Assembly (NCBI RefSeq): GCF_042453785.1
Contig: NC_091670.1
Coordinates: forward strand, 37,707,501-37,771,500
Direction of reading: 5' to 3'
DNA from: Malus domestica
Taxonomy: Eukaryota > Streptophyta > Magnoliopsida > Rosales > Rosaceae
Length of the DNA: 64,000 nt
Each line of letters opens with the position of its first letter. The first letter of the stretch is position 1. The notes beneath the pieces are model-generated. The model saw nothing but the letters and a program-made list of their open reading frames with translations. It was not told the DNA's origin and ran no database searches. Position numbers and translations under genes: made by a program. Shown here in pieces: positions 29,201-41,721 of this stretch.

Positions 29201-30535
29201 TTTATTCAACAATTTGTGGGGTGTTAATATAATTTTGCATGGATGTGCATGTTATTTTTTTCATCAAAAGTTTATGTTATTATTATAAAATTTTATTCAT
29301 TTATTAAATAGACTCTACATCATGTTTTATATTGGGTAATGTTAATGACATCAAAATTTTAAACCAAATTTACAAACCAAATAATGTGTCACCAATAAAA
29401 AATAAGCACGTTAACTAACGCTTAAGTAATAATCCAATCATCAACAATCATATCATTTGGGGTTGCAAATTTTGTTTAAAAAATTTGGTCTCCCTAGCAT
29501 TATCCGAAAGTGAAAACTGTCCAAGTCAATGTATAGTGAAACAGAGAAGAAGAAGATGGAGGTTTTAAAAGAAAATGAAAGCTTGTACTGATATATTCTA
29601 AGTTGAACAAATTACATAAAATGAGAGAGTGTATTATGTATACTTTCCTACAAAATAACTAACTCTGCAACCTTTAACAAACTCTCCTAATAGTTTTCCT
29701 CAACAAGACCAATCTCCATCATTCAATTATAAAACCAATCTCCACCATACATCTGTATATTTTGATTTCAAAGTAGGGTGCCATAAACTAAATAAGCACA
29801 AGGTTAAAACTTAGTTAAGAGCATTCATTCAAGCACTTGAGTTTATTAATTCCGATTCTTCTTTCCCAATATCCCTTGTATATCAATTAGTGGTCCACTA
29901 ATCCCAAACCATCATATACGAATGGTTTACATGGATCTATATGCTAATAGAACCTGTGAGAAAATATATGATCAAAAACAAGTTGAAGAAGTTTGTTCAT
30001 TGTGATTCAGTTTGGAAAATAGTGTTAACAATTAATGGAGGAAAACACAACCACCACGATCCTAAGGTTGAAGCCCAAGTGAATTTCACATTGGTTTAAG
30101 ACCTCAAAGGCCCATTCCTTATAACTTGCTTTCTTTGTTTGTAGCAAATCAACTCAGTGCATGCATGCACATAGAAAATTGAAGTATACCCTTCGGTTCT
30201 TCCTTATTTATATGGAAAGGGAGATGTCATCTAATCAGACAATGACCATTCGAATACTGATCACAAAATTTCGAAAATAAATATCTCTCACAGTTGTTGG
30301 ACCATCCTGACATCTTGTATATATATGATCATGTTTTTCTCATATTAATGTAACTACTTTTGTCTCGTTCGTTTGATTTTTAATACGTGTGTGATATATA
30401 TTTGCCTATGTTAAATTAAGTTCATTGGAAACAACAGAATGGAATGGTTTGGTTTACAGATTTTACTTTAATCTTCATTTTCATAACATATAATCTAAAT
30501 GCCAAATAAATAAATAAAAATTCTAACTTATTATG
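26260..30535. other. gene-free spacer with short repeats
   Basis: Strongly AT-rich with no supported gene; the small open frames (for example 26872-27132) look random. Visible repeats: about 27230-27615, with repeated caaaatttaaact blocks and an end (gtgagcaaaaatacaccc) like that of the element ending at 16891; a MITE-like inverted repeat at 29335-29510, starting gggtaatgttaatgac and ending ggtctccctagcattatcc; and ggtgtatt-type repeats at 29045-29225. Confidence 0.6.
29335..29510. repeat. MITE-like element with GGTAATG...CATTA ends
   Basis: Left end gggtaatgttaatgac and right end ctccctagcattatcc are roughly inverse. The interior holds aagcacgttaactaac. A similar inner piece (taattaacgtgcttattt) occurs near 15792, suggesting a second, broken copy there. 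Confidence 0.5.
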
Positions 30536-30875
30536 TGAAGAAAGTTGATGTTCTACTATAAAACCAACTAGTAATATGACATTAGTCCAATTACTTATAA
30601 GCACATGCAATGTTCCTTATTTTCTCAATGTGGGATTTATACTCTCACCATGCACGCTCACGTGTAACAAATTTTCATGCCTAACACGTGGATAACACAA
30701 ATCGGTGACGTGGACCTCGTGTGGCCGTTGGGCTTATACACGGGACAACGTGCTTTGATATCATGAAGAAAGTTAAGGTTCCACCATAAAATCAATTGAC
30801 AATATAAAGAGTAGCTTAATTACTTATAAGCACATGCAAAATTCTTTTTTTCTCGATGTGGGGTTCATACTCTCA
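30536..30875 (-). mobile_element. TRIM retrotransposon, 340 bp, two 112-bp LTRs
   Basis: Two diverged direct repeats of 112 bp (30536-30647 and 30764-30875), each beginning TGAAGAAAGTT and ending ACTCTCA on the plus strand, flank a 116-bp interior. Read on the minus strand, the interior starts with tgatatcaaagc right after the LTR, matching a tRNA-Met primer-binding site with two changes. There is no coding capacity, as expected for a terminal-repeat retrotransposon in miniature. It is the same family as 14310-14470. I could not settle a target duplication. Confidence 0.82.
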
Positions 30876-31234
30876 TCATTATGTGAAAACATAATGGATC
30901 CCTCCATTAGAGTATGAAGGGTTGTGGTTGTTAGGTGTATAGCTAGTATTGATAAGGGGCCAATTATATGAATGTTGTAAGGAGATATAAAGCGGAAATA
31001 GAGCTCTGTGTGTATGACCACTAAGACAATACAATAGTGCAATACAATAGGGCATTACAATTGCACTCTCTATTCCCAACACCCTCCCCCCCCCTTCCTC
31101 ATCTCATCTCCCTCCTTTTTCTTTCTCTGTCTCTCTCTCAAACACTCATCTTCAGCATTAATCTTAACATAGTTTCACAAGCCAATAATGGTTAAAGTTG
31201 GTCCGATTCAATTAATAACATTTGACAATGCATG

Positions 31235-31437
31235 TGATATGATGCCACATGTCAGCATCATATCAATAGGAATTGTAACTAAATTTTGTATTAGGTAGTC
31301 GTTTAGTTAGGTGAATTGGTTACTTTTTGTATAAGATAGGAATTCTAAGTGATGAAGGATATGTTTTGTAAAAGTTGTTTCAGTCAATAAAAAGTTACTT
31401 CTTACATATGAGTAAAAGTCGAATAGGGGTCTTAACA
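31235..31437 (+). repeat. 5' LTR of the Ty3-type element
   Basis: 203 bp, starting TGATATGATG and ending TCTTAACA. It directly follows the target repeat gcatg. Confidence 0.93.
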
Positions 31438-31491
31438 TTGGTATCGAGCTAGTACTTCGATTCTCTCGAATCCTTTCTCAGAGTATAATCC

Positions 31492-34400
31492 ATGGAGTCT
31501 CATGTTTCCGATTTGCAATCGAAATTGACGGATTTCCATAACGAATTCAGGGCCGCGCACACCGATTTCAAAGCAACCCAAGATGTGTTTCTTCAACAGC
31601 TTCAGGCCTTGCTTGCTCGAAATGGAAATGGTTTAAGAATTTCAGGTGAATCGTTGGAAGAAACGCAATTAGATCCCAATCTTCCAACGAATCAAAACCC
31701 AAATTTAGGCCCCAATTTCCATCGTCATAATGCGACCCCAAATTCACGTCAACCATTCATCAAGATGGATTTTCCTTGATTTAGGGACGATAATGATCCC
31801 TTGGGTTGGATATATAAAGTTGAGCACAATTTCGACTTCTTCAACATCGAAGAATCCAAGAAAGTAAAAATGACATCTTTTCACATGAAGGGTGATGCTC
31901 TGCAATGGTTTCAATGGGCGAATTGCATTACCAATTTCCCCAAATGGGAAGATTTCACGAAGGTTTTCTGTCAGGAATTTGGACCTTCAGAGTTTGAGGA
32001 TTTAGCAGAGATCTTGGTGAAGTTGCAGCAGACTGAGCTTTTGAGGGATTATATTCTTGAATTTCGTCGATTGGTGAATCGTACTCGAGATATTAACCTT
32101 CCTCTACTTAAGTCTTGTTTCATTGGAGGATTGAAGCCATAACTACGACATGATGTCAAGATTCTAAAACCAACAACCGTATTGGACGCTACTGCTTATG
32201 CTCAATAGGTAGATGCTAAGTTATCAGAATTAAAGGTGCAATCTTTATCTAAACCCCCTGCACCTTCAATACTTAATCGTCAAAATCCATTTCAGAATAT
32301 CACAAACACTACCGTTCTTGAATCAAAACCGAAGGTGAATAATGTGAGGAAATTAACCCCTGAAGAGGTGGCAGTCCTATTGTTATTCTCATTGATTCTG
32401 GAAGTTCCCATAATTTCATTGATGCATCCTTAGTTAAACGTTTAAGGGGACAATTCCTTCAATGTCAAAATAGCTAATGGGGTTAAGGTGACTACACAAG
32501 GTACTCTTGGTACTGTTTCCTTACAAATTCAAGACTATCAATGCATAACAGATATGTATGTTATTCCTTTGGGAGGGTGCAATGCTGTTTTAGGAATGCA
32601 ATGATTAAGAACTCTTGGTCCAGTGTTGTGGGATTTCGATAAGCTTTATATGAAGTTTATGAAAGACAATAAGACTTTTTGTATTACAAGCCTAGAACCT
32701 CATACGTACCACTTACAAGATATTTCTGCCTTACAAATGGAGAAGTTGTTACAACAAGAGTCAACGGTAGGAGCATTTATTTACCACATTCAACCTGAAA
32801 TGGTGGAAAAGCAACAATCTTTAGATTTAACTAAGGAACAGAAGAAGGACATTCAGAAAATATTAGAAGAATACAATGTAGTATTCTTGACTCCTAGCAG
32901 TCTTCCTCCTCATAGAATCCATGACCACAAAATTCCATTGGTAGAGGGCAATAAACCATCAAGCAGCAGACCTTGTAGATATAGTCCATTGCAGAAGACT
33001 GAGATCGAGAAGTGTGTGCAGGAATTACTTGAAGCTAGGTTTATCAGAGTGAGTAATAGTCCTTATTCTTCACCAGTGATTCTTGTTCATAAAAAAGAAA
33101 GAACCTAGAGGATGTGTATAGATTATAGAGGCCTTAATTGGATCACAATCAAGGATAAGTTTCCCATTCCTCTCATAGGTGAGCTACTTGACGAACTTTG
33201 TGGTGCACATTATTTCTCTAAGTTGGATTTGAGGTCGGGTTATCACCAAATTCGGACGCACCCTGATGATATTGGAAATACTGCGTTCAGAACACATGAG
33301 GGCCATTATGAATTTTTGGTAATATGCCATTTGGCCTTACTAATGCACCAACAATGTTTCAAAGCTTAATGAATGAAATTTTTCATCCATATCTCAGGAA
33401 GTTTATCCTCATTTTCTTTGATGATATTCTAGTATACAGCAGGACTTGGGACTCACATTTGGAGCATCTTAGATTGTTATTTGGGATTTTACAAGCTAAT
33501 ACTTTGTATGTAAAAAAGTCTAAATGTGATTTTGGCCAGAGAACCATATAGTATTTAAGACATGTGGTCTCTAAGAAAGGTGTTACTACCGATCTTTCAA
33601 AACTAGAAGCTATTACCCAATGTCCAATTCCAATTTTAGTTAAAGCTTTGAGAGGATTTTTGGGTCTTACGGGATATTATAGGAAGTTCATTCCTAATTT
33701 TGGTAAGATAGTAGGTCCCTTAACTGCCTTGACTAAGAAGGCCAGCTTCAAATGGATTGAATAAGCTATTACAGCTTTCCAATAACTCCAGGAAGCTATG
33801 TTATCGCCTCTGGTTTTAGCATTACCTGACTTTAGGCAAACCTTTATCATTGAAAACGATGTTTCAGGCCATGGAATCAGAGCTCATTTGCAAAAAAATG
33901 GATGACCTATTGCGTTTACTAGTAAGGCATTGAGTCCGAGGAACCAATCTCTATCAGCTTATGAAAGAGAGATGATGACGATAGTTCATGCCATCAAGAA
34001 ATAGCAATCTTGCTTGGTTGGGAGGCATTTTATAATCAAAACGGATCATCACAACGTCAAATACTTCCTACAAAGTAGAGCTCATACACATTTTCAACAG
34101 AAATGGGTATCAAAATTGTTGGGTTTTGACTATGAAATTCAATACAAGCAAGGTTGTGACAACCAAGTTGTAGATGCACTTTCCAGATTACCTTTATCTT
34201 TTGCAGAATGTTCTGAATTATTTTTGCACAATCAAGATTGCTTAGAGCACACTAAGTTCATGGCCATCTCTTATCCATACATGAGTTGGATGGATGATAT
34301 TAGACGACATGTAGAATCTGATGAATGGATTATTGCTAAAACTAAACAAGTTTTAAGCAATATGACTGATTCTGCTCCTATTGGCAACTTGAGGTTTCAT

Positions 34401-35756
34401 GTGGACAATGGGTTCCTAAAGTATAAGAATAGGATTGTTCTTAGTCCTCACAGCCAATGGAGACAAAAGATATTTAACGAACATCATAGCAGTCTAGTGG
34501 CAGGCCATACAGGTTTCCTCAAAACCTACAAGAGGCTTTCTAAAACATTCTACTAGGAAGGTATGAAGAAAGATATTAAAGATATGGTGGCTAGTTGTGC
34601 AGTGTGTCAACAACACAAATATGAAACTCTTTCACCAGCTGGGTTGCTTCAACCTCTGCCAATTCTATCTCAGATTTGGTCTGACATCTCTATGGATTTT
34701 ATCATTGCTCTACCACCTTGCAAAGGTAAAACGGTGACTTGGGTTGTAGTGAATATGCTATCAAAACATGCACATTTTGTAGCATTGGCTCATCCTTACA
34801 CTGCGTCTTCTGTGACTAATCTTTTTGTTGAGAACATCTTCAAATTACATGGCATGCCTACATCTATAATTTGTGATACAGACCCTGCTTTCCTGAGTGG
34901 ACTTTGAAAGAATTTTTCAAATTGCAAAGGTCATTCTTGTGTTATAGCTCTAGTTATCATCCTCAAACGGATGGATAAACAAAGGTGCTGAATAGATGTT
35001 TGGAGACCTACCTGCACTATTTTTGCAGTCTTCAACCTATAAGATGGGCATTTTGTCTACCATGGGCCGAATGGAGTTACAATACCAACCATCACACTGC
35101 CACTAATATGATGCCTTATGAAGTGGTATATCCAAGCTCCTCCTGCAGTTCCACTTTAAGAAGCTGGTACTACTAAGTTGGAGATGGTGGACAGAAGTTT
35201 GCAGGAAAGGAATCGAGTTTTATCATTACTCAAGGCCCATTTTGAGGCAGCTCAGAATAGAATGAAGATTCAAGCTCATAAACACCGAACCGATAGGGAT
35301 TTTGATGTTGGTGACTTGGTTTATCTGCGATTATACCCTATAAACACTTGTCTCTAGCTTCTCACCCTTTTAACAAGTTGCAACCCAAGTTTTATGGTCC
35401 GTTTGAGGTATTAGCAAGGGTTGGTTCAGTGGCTTATAAGTTGAAGCTACCTACTAACTCCAAACTCCACCTTGTCTTCCATGTTTCTTGCTTAAAGAAG
35501 CATTTGGGTCCTGCAATACAACCTACAATTTTTTTTTTGTCGACAATACAACCTACAATTCAACTTCCAGTAATTACAGAAGCTGGAATTCTATAGGATG
35601 TGCCTATTCCAATTTTGGAAAGGAGAATGGTTAAAACAGGAAATGCCGATGTGACTTAAGTGCTAGTTCAATGGAAAAATCACTCAAAGTATGATGTGAC
35701 TTGGGAGGTGTATTCTGTGTTGAAGACCAAATTTCCAGCTGCCACAAATCTTTGAA
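31492..35756 (+). pseudogene. gag-pol remnant of the Ty3-type element
   Basis: The translation shows a capsid-like region (GDALQWFQW near 31890), a protease LIDSGSSHNF motif near 32385, reverse transcriptase with CIDYRGLN (33115) and the FDDILVYS active-site box (33420), RNase H near 33830-34180, an integrase zinc motif ending CAVCQQHKY (34597), an integrase core with SMDFI and SKHAHF, and a chromodomain-like end (VLVQWKNHSKYDVTWEV near 35660). Pieces up to about 33370 share one frame, so gag and pol were probably one reading frame. At least nine in-frame stops and two or more frameshifts (near 33320 and 34910) destroy it. Confidence 0.9.
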
Positions 35757-35841
35757 GCCTTGCAATTAAAGGGTCATTTTAGGGGCCACAAATCTTTGAA
35801 GCCTTGCAATTAAAGGGTCATTTTAGGGGGGGGGGGGGTAT

Positions 35842-36044
35842 TGATATGATGCCATGTGTCAGCATCATATCAATAGGAATTGTAACTAAATTCTGTTTTG
35901 GGTAGCCGTTTAGTTAGGTGAGTTAGTTACTTTCTGTATAAGATAGGAATTCTAAGTGATGAAGGATATGTTTGGTAAAAGTTGTTTCAATCAATAAAAA
36001 GTTACTTCTTACATCTGAGTGAAAGTCGAAGAGGGGTCTTAACG
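35842..36044 (+). repeat. 3' LTR of the Ty3-type element
   Basis: 203 bp, same length as the 5' LTR. The terminal CA has mutated to CG. It is preceded by a run of about 13 G and by two tandem copies of a roughly 45-bp sequence (35741-35828). Confidence 0.93.
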
Positions 36045-36049
36045 GCATG

Positions 36050-36750
36050 ATCATGTGGACATGAGACATACCTATATTTTGGAGACAGTAGACCCGCAGC
36101 CTACATAATACGAGAAGGAATTTGTAACAATTGCGTACTATTTGCAAACAAATTATTCAACGAGTTATAATATGCACAGAAACTAGAAGAAAATTATTAT
36201 ATATTAAACAAGTAAAAATCCAACCCTGCTGCATGAAAGCAAGGCTGTCACGGCAAGGATCTTGCGTTACATTAATCCGTAAATAAGAAAAACCTGTTGC
36301 ACCACTTGTATAATACAAGCAATTAAACATGAGGCATGCAATCCTCAATTCACTTGCACTACGTTCTCGCGAACCACTATACATAAATAAACTCATCATC
36401 TTACAAATCCATTTGATTTCCTATATATGGTAGCAGTTCGAGCTAGCAAATTACCTCCAAAATGGAAGACCTAAAAGCTTACAACTGCGAGATTAGAGAA
36501 AGAGTCAAACTCTCTCTTTGCCGATAATAAGTGCTCTATTGCTAAAGCTATCAGCAGTTCCTGCCTCACAAATATGAGTCGAATTAAAATGATTAGAAGT
36601 GAAGGGTACGTAGATATGCAACCTAGCTAGCTCACTAATTAAAAATATATGTCAAGGATGATCAATCAAGATCATGAGACTAGCTACTATATAAAATAAT
36701 TAATCGTATCTACAAATTAACGAGCTAGAGATCGATCGCGAGGGAGATCA
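36050..36750. other. spacer and WRKY 3' region
   Basis: No separate gene supported. The part next to 36751 is probably the WRKY 3' UTR. It is AT-rich with no clear repeats. Confidence 0.5.
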
Positions 36751-38433
36751 TCAAGGCTCTTGTTTGAGGAACATGGAAGGAACCAAGTCCTGCAAAAGTC
36801 CATACTGATCAGCAGCTCCATGAGGCAGTTGAAACTGCTGCAGATGATAATTAGGGTTTCGTGACGATCCCTGATTAGCATTGTTACTGATCATGTATTG
36901 GGGCATTTGAAACAAGAATTCCTGAGAAAAGGCAGAGCTCGGGCCACCACCAGCCAAGGTTGAGAATGTACGCGTGGCGGGTGCTAGGTTTAGCATAGAA
37001 GGTGGGAACAATGCTGCAGCCGCATTTCCTCTAAGGGTTGCTGGAAGTGGGTGGTTGTGCTGACCTTCGTATGTCGTAATCACAGTGGATGGGTCCTCGT
37101 ACGACCTCTCTACGCGTTTCTTGACCCCGCATTTTTGTGTCGTACACCGGTAGTAGCTTCTGCAATTGGCGACCGCAGTACATATATAATTAGAGAGTCG
37201 TGCTAAAATCAAACTTAGATTTTTTCTGTCAACAAATTTTTTATTTTTACTACCAAACAAATTAAGATTTGGCGGATTAATTAATCTTGCAATAATCAAA
37301 TGGTTTTTTCTTGATTTAGTTTAGCTTCATTACCCATAACTCAGAATTTGCGAGATTAAGATTACTTAATATATATAGGACTAAATTTTGGGATCATATT
37401 ATAACAAATTAGTGAACCTTTGGTTTTACTGATTAATAAGTCTTATGCAGGACTTTTTGGCATAATTTGATGGAGTAAGATTTAAAAAATAAATTAAATC
37501 GCTGAAAACTATAGCACGTGAATGAAACAAACTAGTCAACTTTCGAATATATTGCTTATTTTTCCTGTTTAAGGGGTTTTTTTGGTGGTTTCTTTCAAGT
37601 GCAAACAAAGAAATGAGCTAGAAATTACACATTATATATCCAAATTAATTACCTTGGATATGGGCTATTTTTCACAGCTTTCTGCCCATATTTTCTCCAT
37701 CTGTATCCATCTTCTAGATGATCAACCTCACTCTTGGTCATGAAGGCAAATCGTGGCTCTCTTTGCTTTTTCTCTCCCTTCTTCTTTGCTAGTTTGCTCC
37801 TGTTGGTTATCAAATATATCAAACATGATCAGATCAGGTATATGAATATGTCATTAATTACTTAGACAGTATCCTTGTTCTTTTAAATGATACAAGCTAT
37901 ATGAGATAAGGGAGATTCGAACTCAAGATCTCGAATGCAAGAAAGATTGCTCTTAACTAACTGAAGCAACCTAGACAATATTATATGTATTCAATTCAAA
38001 CTTACACTTTCTTAGAGCTATCTCCTCCATCTTCTGATGACCCTTTTGGCTGCCTATCTTTCTTATTCTTACCACAGTCCTCATCAGCACCAGCCTCAGC
38101 TGAAGAAGACGACATGGAAGAGTTTGGCGTCAAAGGAGTTTCCACATCACCGCCTCCGCCACCACCTGAATATCCAAGATGATTAGCAGGCTTTTGATCG
38201 CCTTCAATAGACGAAAATAGTGCTTCAGAGGTTGAAGATGACAAGCCAAAAGCCGTTGCAAGTGAATTATAGTCCATAGATCCTTTCAAACACTCTGTTA
38301 AGTTCATGTATGAAGGATTCACATCAAACCCTTGCAAATTTGGCTGGTTGTTGATGCTGACCATCCCACCATCATGATCTTCATACTGAAATAGGTCATG
38401 GTAGTAAAGGTCTTTCGGTTCCTGATCAGACAT
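36751..38433 (-). CDS. group IIc WRKY transcription factor (WRKY28/71-like), 3 exons
   Basis: DNA-binding regulator of W-box promoters in the nucleus. Exons 38006-38433, 37653-37799 and 36751-37159 join to 327 aa. The N-terminal region is acidic/serine-rich with a poly-Gly stretch, then a basic stretch (KKDRQPK and [18 protein letters not shown]). A single WRKY domain follows, with WRKYGQK and a C-X4-C...H-X-H zinc finger (CTTQKC ... HNH). Intron 2 falls at the PR codon after NSPYP, the conserved group I/IIc/III position. The protein ends LKQEP, like Arabidopsis WRKY28/71/8. ATG 38433 was chosen because upstream in-frame codons have no ATG and read as leader. A GA tract and a G-box cluster lie upstream. 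Confidence 0.94.
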
Positions 38434-38589
38434 GGAAGAACAACAACAACAAAGACAGAAAGAAGAAAGAAGGGTTTTGGTTTGGAGGACTACTACTCTT
38501 TGATTCAAGACTTGAAATATCTGTCTCTCTAAATGTGGTTTGGTTTGGAAAATACATTATGATTTGATCATTATATATATAATAATGGG

Positions 38590-38590
<1 letters not shown>

Positions 38591-38636
<46 letters not shown>
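38591..38636. repeat. (GA)n microsatellite upstream of WRKY
   Basis: About 22 GA units beginning roughly 160 bp upstream of the WRKY start codon; (CT)n on the gene's sense strand. Confidence 0.95.
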
Positions 38637-38638
<2 letters not shown>

Positions 38639-39348
38639 TTTAAGTTTGAATGGACTTTGTTAGCTATCACTTTTATGGAGGTTGACAAAGCACCTTAAAA
38701 TTGAGAAGACAAAAAAGTGCCTCCTCAAATGGAAACATTTTTAGTCCTTGCTGCTCCGTTTATTCATACGAACAAAGTAACAATATTGAAGGCATATTCC
38801 TTTACAACATTAATTGATCATACACTTATTACATCAATTAGTTTGATTAATTCTTAATTCAAGGTATCGTATAATACGATCATTATAAACAAAACATTTA
38901 CTTATCTCATATCATCTAAACTACTATCTTACTTTATTAAAATATGTGACCAAACATGCCCTTGAGGATACTCCTTGCATAAAAGTTTAAGGAAAAAAAA
39001 TACATTAACAGAGTAACATGTAATGAATTTAGATTTTGCTAACATAATTTCCAGATACAAATGAGTTATTTTCTTAAATTTTGACATTTCAAGATGAAAA
39101 AATGAAGTAAATTAAAATCAGTAAATCTTTTCTCATCAAACTATTAGAAATGTAATTAGAACAAATAAAATGAAATCCAACAATGTAATTTTGTTGCTCA
39201 CTATAAATATCTCCAAGTAAAAAAGAAAAAGAAGTAGGGTAAATGTTTGTAACACCAATAATTGTACAAGGTTAATTTGAAATGCCTCGTTTGGATAATT
39301 TCCATGTGTGGTCAATTGTTCAAAGTTCGTGTTTGGAATATTAGGCAA

Positions 39349-39440
39349 CACGTGGCACAAGTGGCACCGGTATTTGACCGTAGTCTAGTCGGCACCAATG
39401 GGGGCACGTGGCAGACCCCACTCAGCGTTAAAATCACGTG
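39349..39440 (-). promoter_or_regulatory. CACGTG (G-box/ABRE) cluster with W-box
   Basis: Three CACGTG palindromes at 39349-39354, 39405-39410 and 39435-39440; the first two are in the ABRE-like form ACGTGGC. A TTGACC W-box lies at 39374-39379. The cluster is about 0.9-1.0 kb upstream of the WRKY start. A further cacgtg occurs near 39850. A role in ABA/stress or WRKY feedback control is inference. Confidence 0.5.
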
Positions 39441-39449
39441 CTTGTCCCT

Positions 39450-41706
39450 GCTGATGGGAAACCCACGTCAGCCCTGAATTCTGTATCCTCTGCCTTTCTG
39501 TGACTCTTGTCGTCTCTCTCTCCTCATTGTCCTCAAAGCAATAATATAATTCATATTTATTTACTGCTAATCCTTTTTTTTTTTCCTTCATTTTTTTGGT
39601 CTGTGTTTTCTTGAAATTCTTATGTCGTCACTGTGCTTTTGATCTCTCTCGTCAATGCAATTTTTTTGATTAATTTAGCAAATTAAACCACACTTTCTAT
39701 GATTTAAGAATCGTTTGAGAATTGAGAGCTCTTTTTTCTTTTTCTTTTTTCCCAACTACCGTCCACTGAAAATGTTTATTTATATAAACATTCAGGTGCG
39801 TACGTAACTGGTATGGGGCCATATATACGGTTATCATGTTAGCTGGACACACGTGTATAGTCTTCTATACAACAGTGATAGATCTTGTCATCGATGTACG
39901 TATATAGTATGAAAAACCAATTAAAACCTAACACGTAAATATTTGTAGTCAAGAGAATATTTAGTAAGACCTAAAAGTTTTATATTAATAATTATTCGGT
40001 CTCCTCACATTTTTGTTGATGTTTTTGCCAATCAAGGTTTTCCTTTTCACTGGTCTTGTTTGGTGAGATTCTCCTCTTGCTTTACTTTGTTCGTATCATC
40101 TTGGTGATTGTGTAAGATTTCCACACTACCACTATAGATAGGTTATCTTTTATTTGTCTTGTTATATCTTGTATTGGTTATTGAAAGTTTTGTTCATTAC
40201 GACTATTATCATGATCAGGACTAGGTTTTATGTCCCCATTGATAGATTTTATTTTCCTTCTTACCTTATTGTCACTTCTTCTGATAGCATAGCTAGAATG
40301 GAATTAACTTTGGTTTTACCGGAAAAAAAAAAAAAAAAGTAGAAAGAGTAAAATGAGGTATAGGATTCACATTAAACTCTATCAACTGTAAGAAGAAAAA
40401 CAATGTTCGTATAATGGCAAAGTTTTTCGACCGTATGTATACAAGAACTAAGCAAGTTAAAAAACCCAACTCATGCTACTGACTCTCTCTGTCCCTAAAA
40501 CCCCTGACCCCTCCACGAAAAACCCTAGATCTAGCATCGTCCTCGCCACCGACCCCTTGTTCCATCTTGGGGTCAGTGCAGCCCCTCCTTCTTCTTTCCC
40601 TGCACCCCCTTGGCCTATCCTTCTGTATTTTCATATACCAGCGCCTCCCCTTCTCCACCAAATTTTGGGGTACCCAACCTTTGGCTTGGATGGCGTTTTT
40701 GCTCCTTTTCGAGGTATTATCACCTTAATTCGGAGCTAGGCACAGGTTCTCCTTTGCTTTGGCGTGTTGGGTTGTTGGTGGACCGGATCCACCCTTCTAG
40801 TTTGTTTCCATGGTGGTTCCCACGGCTGAGCCGTCGTACTTGGTCCGATCTGTGGCGATAACGTCGTTTTGGTCAGATTTGCGGCTAACCCTCCTTGTTT
40901 GACCTGTAGTTACTGCGCGTCTGCCTTTATTGTGACAAATTTATATCAGTAGTTCTCAGTGGTTTTTGTTTTTATGGTGGTCATCTAGGGGTTCTACTCT
41001 TTTTATGTCTGTGTAAATTATCTCCAGATCAAACTATCGGTCACTAGAGAATTTACCTATTTGATACCTTTTAATTGTATTTGTTGATCAATGAAATCTT
41101 ATACCTCTTAATTGTATTTGTTGATCAATGAAATCTTACTATCGTTTCTTTTTCTTTTTTTCTTTTTTTTTTTTTTTTTAAAAAAAAAAAAGCACTAGGG
41201 AAGTTTAAGATTTTTGTACATATGAGGGATTGCTTGCTAAAACCGGTTTTTTGAACCAATAATTCAATACATTATTGTTGACGTGTATATGTGGGTAGCT
41301 AGATTTACATTGGGAGACATAACATCCAAGATGTCTAACCAAAAAAAGAAAAAAACCTCTTAGCTAGTCTTCCTCAAAACCAAACTGTTGTCAACTTGTC
41401 AACCACATCGTAGCAATGCACAAAATAACACTTACTTTGAAATATTTTTCGAACGAACTTACTTTTAAATGTTGAATACAGATAAAAGAGGATTAAAATA
41501 TTGAAGAAACAAAATAAAGAATTATTTGGGCTAAAACGTGTATATACACGTGGATAAACCTGTCATAGTTAACACCAACTTAAGTTGAGGTTATTGGCAG
41601 ATACGAGAGTATTAGTTAAACGGCAGCAGCTCCATGCATTAGTGGTGAGTTGGTAGTTGCCCCTTGATGGGCACAGAAGCACCCCACCACGATAGAGATC
41701 AATTAG
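39450..41706. other. spacer with LINE-like 3' ends
   Basis: No gene supported. About 40000-40337 ends ggttttaccgg plus a run of A, typical of a plant LINE 3' end. About 40470-41190 ends in two tandem copies of tgtatttgttgatcaatg followed by T- and A-rich runs, again LINE-like. The open frames at 40473-40861 lie inside this repeat-like sequence. Confidence 0.5.
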
Positions 41707-41721
41707 AATGCTCTTTGAACT

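Larger units (their letters stand above)
31235..36044 (+). mobile_element. decayed Ty3-type chromovirus LTR retrotransposon, TSD gcatg
   Basis: The complete element is 4810 bp with 203-bp LTRs (31235-31437 and 35842-36044) and exact 5-bp target repeats gcatg (31230-31234 and 36045-36049). A primer-binding site of the tRNA-Met type (tggtatcgagc) starts 31439. A long G-rich polypurine tract precedes the 3' LTR. Domain order is gag, protease, reverse transcriptase, RNase H, integrase, chromodomain remnant, which is Ty3 order with a chromovirus tail. I counted about 15 mismatches over 203 bp between the LTRs, so the insertion is a few million years old at usual plant rates. It is not coding-competent. 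Confidence 0.93.

Noticed and set aside
30824-31082. Minus-strand open frames upstream of the Ty3 element
   Set aside because: They overlap the TRIM LTR edge and AT-rich spacer, with no family features.
31492-35756. Active retroviral-type gag-pol
   Set aside because: Many stops and frameshifts; the element is a fossil although its LTRs and target repeats are clear.
38183-38508. WRKY start upstream of 38433
   Set aside because: The frame is open to 38508 but contains no ATG before 38433; the extra residues read as leader.
40473-40861. Open frames in a Pro/Ser-rich segment as a protein gene
   Set aside because: They are short, overlap in several frames and lie in sequence ending like a LINE 3' tail; a repeat origin is more likely.
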